From Mesorhizobium sp. dw_380 (GTDB taxonomy: Bacteria > Pseudomonadota > Alphaproteobacteria > Rhizobiales > Rhizobiaceae), in contig NZ_JAFFIW010000034.1 of the NCBI RefSeq assembly GCF_018588885.1, forward strand, positions 1-64,000: 64,000 nt of DNA, in the 5' to 3' direction. Of the stretch, positions 7,808-14,522 are shown one piece after another. The translations under genes and the position numbers were made by a program. The notes under the pieces were generated by a model, which worked only from the letters and a program-made list of their open reading frames with translations, was not told the DNA's origin and did not search any database. Within the stretch, counting starts at the first letter, position 1. Each line of letters starts with the position of its first letter.

Positions 7808-8077
7808 ATGCCGGACCGCACCACCCATTCCATCGCCCATTTCACCGCACCCTTCGGGCTCGGCGGGTTGGAGGGACAGCTGCCGGCCGGCGACTACGAC
7901 ATCGATCACGACGAAGAGCTGATCGAGGGCATGTCACGCATTGCCTGGCGCCGCGTCGCCACCTTCATTCACCTGCCGGCAAGGGCGGTGAAGAACCCGA
8001 CCACCAGCCAGCTTGTCGCCATCGATCACCTCGAACTCGAAACCGCGCTGAAGCGCGACCGGGAGAATGCAGCATGA
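7808..8077 (+). CDS. Small hypothetical protein
   Basis: An 89-residue acidic protein starting MPDRTTHSIAHFTAPFGLGG, with an LPAGDYDIDHDEELIEGM segment that looks like a compact beta-rich domain. I do not recognise a named family. The start at 7808 fits the reading; an ATG does not occur closer. It overlaps the next gene by four bases (ATGA), so the two are probably translated together. Confidence 0.72.
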   Translation: MPDRTTHSIAHFTAPFGLGGLEGQLPAGDYDIDHDEELIEGMSRIAWRRVATFIHLPARAVKNPTTSQLVAIDHLELETALKRDRENAA

Positions 8078-8340
8078 TCCGTTTCCAGCAGAATGCACGT
8101 CCGCGCACCGATACGCCATCGCACCTCTTCGCCGTCGGCCAGACCGTGCGCATGAAGAGCCGCACCGGCGTCCTCAACAAGACCGCGGAACTGTTCGAGA
8201 TCAAGAGCAAGCTGCCGGTCAAGGACGGCTCGCCGCAATACCGTATCCGCAGCGAGCAGGAGACCCATGAGCGGGTCACCACGGAAGACAATCTCGAACC
8301 GGCCGACAATCCGATTGTTGTCAACAATCCGGCGATCTGA
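8074..8340 (+). CDS. Small hypothetical protein
   Basis: An 88-residue protein starting MIRFQQNARPRTDTPSHLFA. The middle, VGQTVRMKSRTGVLNKTAEL, resembles a short SH3/KOW-like beta barrel opening, but this is only an impression. It has no signal peptide or membrane segment. It overlaps the previous gene by ATGA and precedes a 45-residue basic protein, suggesting a three-gene transcript of small proteins. Function unknown. Confidence 0.72.
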   Translation: MIRFQQNARPRTDTPSHLFAVGQTVRMKSRTGVLNKTAELFEIKSKLPVKDGSPQYRIRSEQETHERVTTEDNLEPADNPIVVNNPAI

Positions 8341-8383
8341 GCCGTCGGCAACGCCAAGACAACCCGCACGAGGAGCAGACAAG

Positions 8384-8521
8384 ATGGCCAAGGGTCAACA
8401 GCGCAGCAACCGCGAAACACGCAAGCCCAAGAAGGACAAGGTGGCGACCAAACCCGCCTCCCCGTTCGGCTCCGCCGTCAAGCAGGCGGAGAGCGGCCTG
8501 AAGCCGAAGTCCAAGAGCTGA
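8384..8521 (+). CDS. 45-residue lysine-rich small protein
   Basis: A very basic short protein beginning MAKGQQRSNRETRKPKKDKV. The lysine/arginine clusters at the N-terminus suggest nucleic-acid or ribosome binding, as inference only. CGAGGAGCAGACAAG gives a clear ribosome site before the ATG at 8384. The open frame extends to 8267 inside the preceding gene and was discounted. It follows the two coupled small genes on the same strand. Confidence 0.7.
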   Translation: MAKGQQRSNRETRKPKKDKVATKPASPFGSAVKQAESGLKPKSKS

Positions 8522-8618
8522 CATCCCTTGGGGGGCGCCTCATGCGCCTCTCCGTCATCTCCCGTGTGAGGCCGACGGGCGCAACAGGCCGATGCGATGC
8601 TCGGCCACGGAGGCTTGC

Positions 8619-8837
8619 TTGAATTTCGTCATCGAGTTCTACCGTTCACGCGACACCGAGGAAGCGACGCTCGACAGAGTGCCGCTGGAAGCTCCGACCC
8701 TGCGCGCCGCGCTGCAGGGCGCGACCGCTTTGTTCCACAGCCTGGCCATGCCGCAAATTCCCGATCGCCTGCGCATTTCGGATGAAAACGGCAGCGAGCT
8801 TTATGCTGGGCCTGCCGATGGAGCCTATCCGGTCTAA
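8619..8837 (+). CDS. Small hypothetical protein (TTG start)
   Basis: A 72-residue protein of the type MNFVIEFYRSRDTEEATLDR. The TTG at 8619 is chosen over the ATG at 8592 because GGAGG (8609-8613) lies five bases before it, while the ATG has no ribosome site. The pattern, an N-terminal beta strand with FYR, a middle acidic helix and a C-terminal strand ISDENGSELYAG, suggests a small DUF, but I cannot name it. Confidence 0.65.
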   Translation: MNFVIEFYRSRDTEEATLDRVPLEAPTLRAALQGATALFHSLAMPQIPDRLRISDENGSELYAGPADGAYPV

Positions 8838-8891
8838 CCCATGCATGTCGCCCAAAAGTGATCTCGGTTTTGGGAGAACGACATGCATGGG
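8838..8891. repeat. Dispersed palindromic repeat (RIME-like), GCATGTCG type
   Basis: CCATGCATGTCG (8839-8850) pairs with CGACATGCATGG (8879-8890), with CCCAAAA/TTTTGGG inside. The same plan (outer palindrome, then AAAAGTG...CGGTTTT) recurs at 10293, 15248, 16793, 25649, 41599 and 51958. Confidence 0.75.
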
Positions 8892-8984
8892 GACCAGAAA
8901 TGGCTCTCAAGGTCTAGATAACCAGGTCCCATTAGCAGAAAATAGGCGGCGCTTCCCTTCTCCCCTTATTGAACCAGGAAAAAC

Positions 8985-9446
8985 TCAGCACTGCCCGCCG
9001 CCAACGATGCGATAGTCCGCGGCGCGGGCTTCGCAGGCGTTGGGGAAGGTGCGCATCTCGCCGTGTCGGCGGGCGCAGACGGGCGCGTATTCGCGGGTAC
9101 AGAACGTCTGCTCTTCGCCATCGACGCCACCACCGCCGCCACCGCCGTCGCGACAGGGACCGTCGCGCACGATGCGGTAGCCGGCGCGGTCGGCAAGGCA
9201 GGCATTGGCGAAGGTCTGGCGGTCGCCGCCGCGCCGGGCGCAGACCGGTTCGTATTGCCTGGTGCAGAATTCCGGTTCGGGCCGCGGCGGGCGCGGACGT
9301 GGTCCCGGCCCGTCATCGACGACGACGGTGCAGGCGGCCAGCAGCGACGACAGGAACAGGACGGCAAACCCTTGCCGCGATAAGCGAAACCCTGGCCGCG
9401 AAAAGCCAAATCTTGCCTTCGAAAAGAATGCCGCCAGAAACTGCAT
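8985..9446 (-). CDS. Lipoprotein with two Kazal-type domains
   Basis: A 153-residue protein with an N-terminal hydrophobic signal ending in the lipobox LLAAC (Cys about 39), then a proline-rich linker and two Kazal-like modules. Each has the order C-x7-C-...-A/NAC-...-C: CTRQYEPVCARRGGDRQTF and CTREYAPVCARRHGEMRTF, separated by a run of seven glycines. Kazal domains inhibit serine proteases by a reactive loop, so this may protect the envelope from proteases. GGGAG before the ATG at 9446 sets the start. Each module shows only four cysteines, fewer than the six of a classic Kazal fold. Confidence 0.82.
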   Translation of the reverse strand: MQFLAAFFSKARFGFSRPGFRLSRQGFAVLFLSSLLAACTVVVDDGPGPRPRPPRPEPEFCTRQYEPVCARRGGDRQTFANACLADRAGYRIVRDGPCRDGGGGGGGVDGEEQTFCTREYAPVCARRHGEMRTFPNACEARAADYRIVGGGQC

Positions 9447-9713
9447 GCTGATCTCCCTCGATCCCATACCCGATCGCGATCCTCGCCATTCCCTTGTCAA
9501 ATGCAACCGCAGTTTGCGGCTCTCCACACGGGAAACGGGTGGTGGGCCCGTGACGGGCATCGGTTGGCGCCGCTGGCAACCCTGGCCCATGCGTGACCCT
9601 GCCCGTGGGCCGATGACCGGCCCGGCAACGAAGCCTATTTGCGGCCGGTCGACGCTCAGATCGGTCGATTCGTGCGTCGGGATGCGCCCATCGGGGCGGC
9701 CCGCGGTGCTATC

Positions 9714-9742
9714 TTGCAACCTTCACGTTTCCGTGCGATAAA
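9714..9742 (+). promoter_or_regulatory. Promoter for second cspA-type gene
   Basis: TTGCAA (9714-9719) and GATAAA (9737-9742) with a 17-base spacer. The implied start at about 9749 sits at the foot of the hairpin at 9750-9770 and would leave a leader of roughly 195 bases. Confidence 0.5.
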
Positions 9743-9749
9743 TTCCGTG

Positions 9750-9770
9750 TTCGGGCATTTGCGACCCGGA
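9750..9770 (+). promoter_or_regulatory. CATTTGC-loop hairpin in cspA leader (copy 1)
   Basis: CGGG (9752-9755) and CCCG (9765-9768), extended by weaker pairs, enclose a loop with CATTTGC. The same word inside a stronger stem lies before the third cspA gene (10426-10447). It probably forms the very 5' end of the mRNA. Confidence 0.4.
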
Positions 9771-9943
9771 GAGCGGAACGTTTTGGACGACCTTTCCCCG
9801 ATACTGTGAATCTCTGACGGCCCCGTTTTTCGGCGGGGGGTTTGACCATGCGCCAATGCATGACTGCCGAAAGCAACCACCGGGAACTGCCCTCGACGCC
9901 GGGCAGGACCACCAAAGACTGAACGGGTGAAGGAGTTTCCCCA

Positions 9944-10156
9944 ATGGCCCAGACCGGCACCGTTAAATTCTTCAACGCGACCAAAGGCTTCGGTTTCATC
10001 ACGCCCGACGGCGGCGCCAAGGACGTGTTCGTCCACATTTCCGCGATCGAGGCATCGGGCCTGCGCACGCTCGTCGACGGCCAGAAGGTCACCTTCGACG
10101 TCGAGCCGGACCGCATGGGCAAGGGCCCGAAGGCGGTCAATCTCCGCGCTGCCTGA
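9944..10156 (+). CDS. Cold-shock domain protein (CspA family)
   Basis: A 70-residue single-domain protein starting MAQTGTVKFFNATKGFGFIT, with KGFGFITP and VFVHISAI RNA-binding motifs. It is about 80% identical by eye to the product at 10479 (same GKGPKAVNL ending) and less like that at 7433, so the two look like a recent tandem duplication. GAAGGAG lies before the ATG. A strong terminator follows at 10239-10269. Confidence 0.95.
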   Translation: MAQTGTVKFFNATKGFGFITPDGGAKDVFVHISAIEASGLRTLVDGQKVTFDVEPDRMGKGPKAVNLRAA

Positions 10157-10238
10157 ACCCTTCGCACCGCGCGTCCTCGATAGCGAGCGAACGACACCCT
10201 GAGCTTGCCCGCCTCTGGGGCACGCAGACAGATTTTTG

Positions 10239-10269
10239 AAAGGCGCGGCGATTTTCGTCGCGCCTTTTT
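10239..10269 (+). terminator. Rho-independent terminator after second cspA gene
   Basis: AAAGGCGCG (10239-10247) pairs with CGCGCCTTT (10259-10267), continuing into TTTTT. It ends the transcript before the palindromic repeat at 10293. Confidence 0.85.
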
Positions 10270-10292
10270 CATGTCCGCCACACAGCATAAAA

Positions 10293-10371
10293 GCATGTCG
10301 CCCGGAAGTTGATCCGGCTTCGGGTCGACGACATGCATCATAACAAAGACTTAAGCGCGTCGCGCTTTAAG
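10293..10371. repeat. RIME-like composite repeat, two palindromes
   Basis: First palindrome GCATGTCG (10293-10300)/CGACATGC (10329-10336), then a short AACAAAG spacer, then CTTAAGCGCG (10350-10359)/CGCGCTTTAAG (10361-10371). The two-palindrome build with an ACAAAG joint matches the copy at 15247-15347. It fills the space between the second and third cspA genes. Confidence 0.75.
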
Positions 10372-10425
10372 TGCCTGCAAAAACTTTCTCTTGCCGATGA
10401 CGCTAAAATAAAGGACAAATTTCCT

Positions 10426-10447
10426 CTCGGGCATTTGCCGGCCCGAG
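10426..10447 (+). promoter_or_regulatory. CATTTGC-loop hairpin in cspA leader (copy 2)
   Basis: A perfect seven-pair stem, CTCGGGC (10426-10432) and GCCCGAG (10441-10447), with the loop ATTTGCCG. A candidate -10 box TAAAAT (10404-10409) lies just upstream. The hairpin ends 31 bases before the start codon. Confidence 0.5.
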
Positions 10448-10478
10448 ACTGGAATTTATGGGATCAAAGGAGCTTCCC

Positions 10479-10691
10479 ATGCCGCAGACCGGCACCGTCA
10501 AATTCTTCAACCATGCCAAAGGCTTCGGCTTCATCACGCCGGACGATGGCGCGAAGGATGTCTTCGTCCATATTTCGGCCGTGCAGGCGTCGGGTCTTCC
10601 CGGTCTCGAAGATGGGCAGAAGGTAACGTTCGACACCGAGCCGGACAAGCGCGGCAAGGGGCCCAAGGCCGTTAACCTGTCGATCGGCTGA
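10479..10691 (+). CDS. Cold-shock domain protein (CspA family)
   Basis: A 70-residue cold-shock domain, MPQTGTVKFFNHAKGFGFIT, with both RNP motifs intact. AAAGGAG ends six bases before the ATG at 10479 and sets the start; an in-frame ATG at 10458 would add seven residues. It is a close paralogue of the gene at 9944. Three such genes within 3.3 kb suggest graded or condition-specific expression. Confidence 0.95.
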   Translation: MPQTGTVKFFNHAKGFGFITPDDGAKDVFVHISAVQASGLPGLEDGQKVTFDTEPDKRGKGPKAVNLSIG

Positions 10692-10876
10692 GCCGGCTTC
10701 ACACTGTCGGCTCCGACAGGCAGCCGGCTCGTTTCGAGCGTGGTTTTTGGCGACCCTCTTGAATCGGCAGTCGAAATCCGTTCAGCCTCCGTTCAGCCAC
10801 GGTCGCATATTAGTCTTGGGTAAAGCCGGACCGCATCCCCTGCAAGACTGCACGGCCCGGTACGAAGGAGACCAAG

Positions 10877-11305
10877 ATGAACCGAATTTTCAAGACAGCC
10901 GTGCTGTCCACCGCCGTGGCCGCTACCATGCTTGTGGCCCTGCCCGCGGCCAACGCCGATGAGTGGCGTCATCACCGCCATCATGGTCATGGCGACGCGA
11001 TCGCCGCCGGCGTGCTCGGCCTCGCCGCAGGCGCACTGATCGGCGGCGCGTTGGCCAACCAGCAGCCGCCTCCGCCTGACTATTACGATGACAGCTATGA
11101 CTACGATCGCGAAGTGCGCATTATTCGCCCGGCCCCGATCCGCCGCTACTACGCGGAGCCGCGCGTCGTCTACCGCCAGGCCTATGCCGAGCCGTGGACG
11201 CGTGACTGGTACGAGTATTGCTCGGACCGCTATCGCAGCTTCAACAGCCGCACCGGAACGTTCACCGGCAATGACGGCGAACAGCATTTCTGCACGGCAA
11301 ACTGA
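10877..11305 (+). CDS. BA14K family secreted/membrane-anchored protein
   Basis: A 142-residue protein with a signal peptide (MNRIFKTAVLSTAVAATMLV, cleavage after ANA), a His-rich stretch, a glycine-rich hydrophobic segment AAGVLGLAAGALIGGALANQ, and the C-terminal BA14K module: DWYEYCSDRYRSFNSRTGTF and GNDGEQHFC. The family was named for a 14-kDa immunoreactive Brucella protein with lectin-like activity and is widespread in Rhizobiales. GAAGGAG precedes the ATG. A terminator follows directly. Confidence 0.92.
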   Translation: MNRIFKTAVLSTAVAATMLVALPAANADEWRHHRHHGHGDAIAAGVLGLAAGALIGGALANQQPPPPDYYDDSYDYDREVRIIRPAPIRRYYAEPRVVYRQAYAEPWTRDWYEYCSDRYRSFNSRTGTFTGNDGEQHFCTAN

Positions 11306-11324
11306 GGCTTCCCTACCCCCAAAC

Positions 11325-11358
11325 AAAAAGGCGCTGACCGCAAGGCCAGCGCTTTTTT
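11325..11358 (+). terminator. Rho-independent terminator after BA14K gene
   Basis: GCGCTG-ACC (11331-11339) pairs with GGC-CAGCGC (11344-11352) around a GCAA turn and runs into TTTTTT. An A run on the other side may make it work in both directions. Confidence 0.85.
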
Positions 11359-11390
11359 GTTGTGGCATTCTCCGATCCAGTTGGCCACCA

Positions 11391-11598
11391 GGGTGTGTCG
11401 AGATTCAGGTCAGGCCGAGTCGAAAATGGCAGCATCAGAGAACCGGAGCGGAGCGTACTTTTGGGTACGTGAGCACCGGCCTACGCCGGCCGTAGCCCTT
11501 GATTGCCACGACCATTCATAAATGCTTCGGCCGGCGAAGGCCGGAAGCGCAGGAAGCTGCCATTTGCAGACCGGCCTGACCTGAATATCGGCACACCC
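11391..11598. repeat. 208-bp terminal-inverted-repeat element, copy 1
   Basis: The ends form an inverted repeat of about 26 bases: GGGTGTGTCGAGATTCAGGT on the left and, read from the right, GGGTGTGCCGATATTCAGGT, followed by CAGGCC on both. Inside are several GC-rich hairpins (CGTAC/GTACG; CCGGCCTACGCCGG; CTTCGGCCGGCGAAGG). A second copy at 40475-40684 is similar along its whole length. The right end meets the TAG stop of the MBL gene. No ORF of note lies inside. Confidence 0.8.
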
Positions 11599-12236
11599 TA
11601 GACCAGAAACGGATTGGTCCTGCGCTCCTCGCCGAAACGGCCGCCAGGACCGTGGCCGCAGATGAAACCGATATCGTCGCCGAGCGGCAACAGCTTGTCC
11701 TTGATCGAGGCAATCAGCGTCGCGTGGTCGCCGCCCGGCAGGTCGGTCCGGCCGACCGATCCGCGAAACAGCACGTCGCCGACATGGGCGAACTTGGCCG
11801 CGCGGTTGTAGTAGACGACGTGGCCAGGCGCATGGCCGGGACAATGCAGCACCTCGAACACATGCGAACCGAACGACACCGTCTCGCCTTCGGTCAGGAA
11901 CCGGTCGGGCACGCAGTTGCGCGAACCGCCAATGCCATAACGCCTGCCCTGGTTCTCCAGATTGTCGAGCAAGGGCTTGTCGGCTTCGTGCGGCCCGATG
12001 ATCTCGACGCCGAGTGCTTCCTTCAACTCCATCGCGCCGCCGGCATGGTCGATATGGCCATGCGTGATCCAGATCGCCCCGGCCGTGATCGCATTGTCCT
12101 TCAGCACCGCCAGCACCTTGTCGATATCGCCGCCCGGATCGACGACGACTCCGTGCTTGTCGTCCATGTCGAACAGGATGGTGCAATTCTGCTGGAACTG
12201 TGTGACCGGCACGATGCCGGCGTTGAGCTGACCCAT
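11598..12236 (-). CDS. MBL-fold hydrolase (glyoxalase II/YcbL-like)
   Basis: A 212-residue metallo-beta-lactamase-fold protein. The metal-binding signature is THGHIDHAGG, with later ligands in HCPGHAPGH, GDVLF and CGHGPG. Length and order match single-domain glyoxalase II-like proteins (YcbL type), which lack the long C-terminal substrate domain of GloB. The likely substrate is a thioester such as S-lactoylglutathione, as inference. AAGGA before the ATG at 12236 sets the start. Its stop codon overlaps the end of the 208-bp repeat. Confidence 0.9.
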   Translation of the reverse strand: MGQLNAGIVPVTQFQQNCTILFDMDDKHGVVVDPGGDIDKVLAVLKDNAITAGAIWITHGHIDHAGGAMELKEALGVEIIGPHEADKPLLDNLENQGRRYGIGGSRNCVPDRFLTEGETVSFGSHVFEVLHCPGHAPGHVVYYNRAAKFAHVGDVLFRGSVGRTDLPGGDHATLIASIKDKLLPLGDDIGFICGHGPGGRFGEERRTNPFLV

Positions 12237-12322
12237 GATCGTCCTTTCGGTATCTCGGCGGTGATGTAGAGACATCGGCGAAAGCCGTCCACCGCTGAAA
12301 GGGCAAACAGTGCGTCTCAAAG

Positions 12323-12348
12323 AAATGGGCGGCCGAAGCCGCCCATTT
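12323..12348 (-). terminator. Terminator after the glycine-rich membrane protein gene
   Basis: A perfect 11-pair stem, AAATGGGCGGC (12323-12333) and GCCGCCCATTT (12338-12348), with a CGAA loop. On the minus strand it ends in TTTCTTT, downstream of the gene at 12375. Confidence 0.75.
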
Positions 12349-12374
12349 GAAAAGCAGAATTAGACAGAAATGGC

Positions 12375-12689
12375 TTACTTCTTCATGGCGCCCATGACCG
12401 CGCCGAGAATGCCGGTCAGGATCGCGCCGCCGCCGGCGCCGCCGATGATGTTCTGCAGATTGAGCGCGCTGCCCAGACCGCCCGTCGCCGCCGCGGCCGC
12501 CGCCGGATCGACGCCGTGGCCAAGCAGGCTGCCCAGGATCGCCGCGCCGCCGACGCCGCCGATGGCGCCGCCCCGGATTTTGGGAAGCTGCCCCATCGCC
12601 GCCGTCTTGATCGCCGCGCCGACCGCCTGGCCGCCGATGATGCCAGTAATGATCTGAATGATGATCGGAAGAAGCGTGTTCATGTCCAT
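12375..12689 (-). CDS. Glycine-rich membrane protein, function unknown
   Basis: A 104-residue hydrophobic protein starting MDMNTLLPIIIQIITGIIGG. It is nearly all Gly, Ala and Ile, with GxxxG-type helix-packing motifs and a short basic tail (MGAMKK). This composition fits a glycine-zipper membrane protein. GGAGGGA lies ten bases before the ATG at 12689. It has its own terminator, so it is probably monocistronic. No family name can be given with confidence. Confidence 0.72.
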   Translation of the reverse strand: MDMNTLLPIIIQIITGIIGGQAVGAAIKTAAMGQLPKIRGGAIGGVGGAAILGSLLGHGVDPAAAAAATGGLGSALNLQNIIGGAGGGAILTGILGAVMGAMKK

Positions 12690-12833
12690 ATGATTAGTCC
12701 CTCCATAGCGCCAGCCTCCCGGGCCGGACACCATCATGAGACGCCGAATTGGATGAAAGTCAAATGCAGAAACGCTGAAATAAAGAGGCGGCCCGAAAAC
12801 CGCCCCTGCTTGCGTGAAAAGCTGTGACTATCG

Positions 12834-13727
12834 TTATTCTGCGGCTATCGCGTGCTTGGGCTGAACGGCCACAGAATAGTCATTCATGAGATTCTTGGCG
12901 ATTTCACCAACCTCGAATCGGTAAGGGCCGATCTCCGAAACCGGCGTTACTTCCGCCGCTGTCCCGGTCAGGAAACATTGCTCGAAACCCTCGAGTTCTT
13001 CCGGCATGATGGCGCGTTCGATCACCTCCAGGCCACGATCCTTGGCCAGGCCAATGACCGTGCGGCGGGTGATGCCGTCGAGGAAGCAATCGGGCTTGGG
13101 CGTATGGATCTTGCCGTCCCTGACGAAGAAGATGTTGGCGCCCGTTGCTTCTGCAACCTGGCCGCGCCAGTCGAGCATCATGGCGTCGGCATAGCCTTTT
13201 GCTTCAGCGGCATGCTTGGACATGGTGCAGATCATATAGAGGCCGGCGGCCTTCGACTTGGACGGCGCCGTGCGCGGGTCGGGCCGGCGCCATTCCGCCA
13301 CATCGAGGCGAATACCCTTCAGCTTCTGCGCCGGATCGAAATAGCTCGGCCACTGCCAGATGGCGATGGCGCAGTTGATGCGGTTGTTCTGTGCCGAAAC
13401 GCCCATCTGCTCGCTGCCGCGCCAGGCGATCGGCCTGACATAGGCGTCCTTGAAGCCTTGCTTCTTCAACAGCGTGGTCGAGGCGTCGTTGAGCTCGGCC
13501 ACCGAATAGGGAATCTTGAAGCCGAGCAGGCGCGCCGATTCATGCAGGCGCTCGGTGTGCTCGTTGAGCTTGAAGATCTCGCCGCCATAGGCGCGCTCGC
13601 CCTCAAAGACCGCGCTGGCGTAGTGCAGACCGTGGGTCAGCACATGGATCTTGGCGTCGCCCCACGGAATAAACTCGCCATTCATCCAGATGAAGCCGTC
13701 CAGTTGATCGAAGGGAACGGATGCCAT
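12834..13727 (-). CDS. ilvE: Branched-chain amino acid aminotransferase
   Basis: A 297-residue fold-type IV PLP enzyme. Typical elements are DAKIHVLTHGLHYASAVFEG near the start, YVRPIAWRGSEQMG, a PLP-lysine region SKAAGLYMICTMSK, and ATGANIFFVRDGKIHTP followed by LDGITRRTVIGLA. It exchanges amino groups between glutamate and the keto acids of Leu, Ile and Val. GGGAGG before the ATG at 13727 sets the start. It is divergent from a MarR regulator, and its -35 box lies inside a palindrome that this regulator could bind. Confidence 0.93.
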   Translation of the reverse strand: MASVPFDQLDGFIWMNGEFIPWGDAKIHVLTHGLHYASAVFEGERAYGGEIFKLNEHTERLHESARLLGFKIPYSVAELNDASTTLLKKQGFKDAYVRPIAWRGSEQMGVSAQNNRINCAIAIWQWPSYFDPAQKLKGIRLDVAEWRRPDPRTAPSKSKAAGLYMICTMSKHAAEAKGYADAMMLDWRGQVAEATGANIFFVRDGKIHTPKPDCFLDGITRRTVIGLAKDRGLEVIERAIMPEELEGFEQCFLTGTAAEVTPVSEIGPYRFEVGEIAKNLMNDYSVAVQPKHAIAAE

Positions 13728-13922
13728 GGTAACCTCCCGCGGACCGCGGCCCGCATATCCTTGGTGTCGTTGCGTGTTCTTTTTGGCCGCGCCACGCGAT
13801 TGGAGACGCCGGCCGGTATCTCGAAAGGTAGGAGGATAATAGCACTCTGGCAAACTCAGGAAATTCCGGAAAAACCGGTCTGCCTTGCCTTTTCGTTCGC
13901 AATCCGCCCAAAAGCTTGTCAA

Positions 13923-13965
13923 AAATTACCATTGCAGGGAAATTACGTCAATAGTACTGACATAA
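13923..13965. promoter_or_regulatory. ilvE promoter with MarR-type operator
   Basis: TTACGTCA (13943-13950) and TGACATAA (13958-13965) form an inverted repeat with seven of eight bases matching, the size of a MarR operator. On the minus strand TTGACG (13951-13946) and TAATTT (13928-13923) with a 17-base spacer make a promoter toward ilvE that overlaps it. The marR ATG is 20 bases to the right, so the site may control both genes. Confidence 0.55.
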
Positions 13966-13985
13966 TCTCCCGTTTCCATGGAGAA

Positions 13986-14522
13986 ATGATGACGGATCGA
14001 AGCCACGCAGCCAGGAAACCGATAAGAACCGCGATTACGGACGAGGACGGCATCGATTTCGCCATCATCGAACTGTTCTTCTTCGCCTATCGCGACTTCA
14101 CCTCCGATCCCGACCAGATCCTGGCCGATTACGGCTTCGGCCGCGCCCACCACCGGGTGCTGCATTTCGTCAACCGCCGGCCGGGCCTGACGGTCGCCGA
14201 ACTGCTCGACGTGCTGAAGATCACCAAGCAAAGCCTGGCGCGCGTGCTCAAGCAGCTGATCGACACCGACCATGTCGTGCAGTTGCAAGGTCCGCGCGAC
14301 CGCCGCCAACGTGAGCTCTACCCCACGGCCAAGGGCCGTGCGCTGGCCCTGGCGCTGGCACGGCCACAGTCACGCCGCATCCGTGCTGCATTGGAAGATT
14401 CCGGAGCCACCGAACGGACCTTGGTGGAACGCTTCCTCGAAGCGATGGTCAATCCGGAACTGAGAGCTCAGATCGACGTTGGGTCCGCAAAAATGTCAGG
14501 AAAAAGCCATGGAGAGCACTGA
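13986..14522 (+). CDS. petP: MarR-family regulator (PetP-like)
   Basis: A 178-residue winged-helix regulator. The central part, FGRAHHRVLHFVNRRPGLTV then AELLDVLKITKQSLARVLKQ, is the MarR DNA-binding region, followed by the wing RDRRQRELYPTAKGRALA. A MarR gene directly before an OmpR-type response regulator is the petP-petR arrangement first described before petABC in Rhodobacter capsulatus. The start may be ATG 13986 or 13989. Its 3' end overlaps the regulator gene by 14 bases. The frame is open far upstream over ilvE, but that part is antisense to ilvE. Confidence 0.85.
   Translation: MMTDRSHAARKPIRTAITDEDGIDFAIIELFFFAYRDFTSDPDQILADYGFGRAHHRVLHFVNRRPGLTVAELLDVLKITKQSLARVLKQLIDTDHVVQLQGPRDRRQRELYPTAKGRALALALARPQSRRIRAALEDSGATERTLVERFLEAMVNPELRAQIDVGSAKMSGKSHGEH

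Larger units (their letters stand above)
9447..9943. other. Intergenic region between Kazal lipoprotein and second cspA gene
   Basis: About 500 bases without a convincing gene. It holds divergent promoters: on the plus strand TTGCAA-17-GATAAA at 9714-9742 and a hairpin just after it (9750-9770). The remainder up to the ATG at 9944 would be a long cold-shock mRNA leader. The 9447-9700 part shows nothing I can assign. Confidence 0.6.

Noticed and set aside
12852..13985. N-terminal extension of the MarR frame across ilvE
   Set aside because: The extension is the complement of ilvE, and the MarR fold starts only after ATG 13986.
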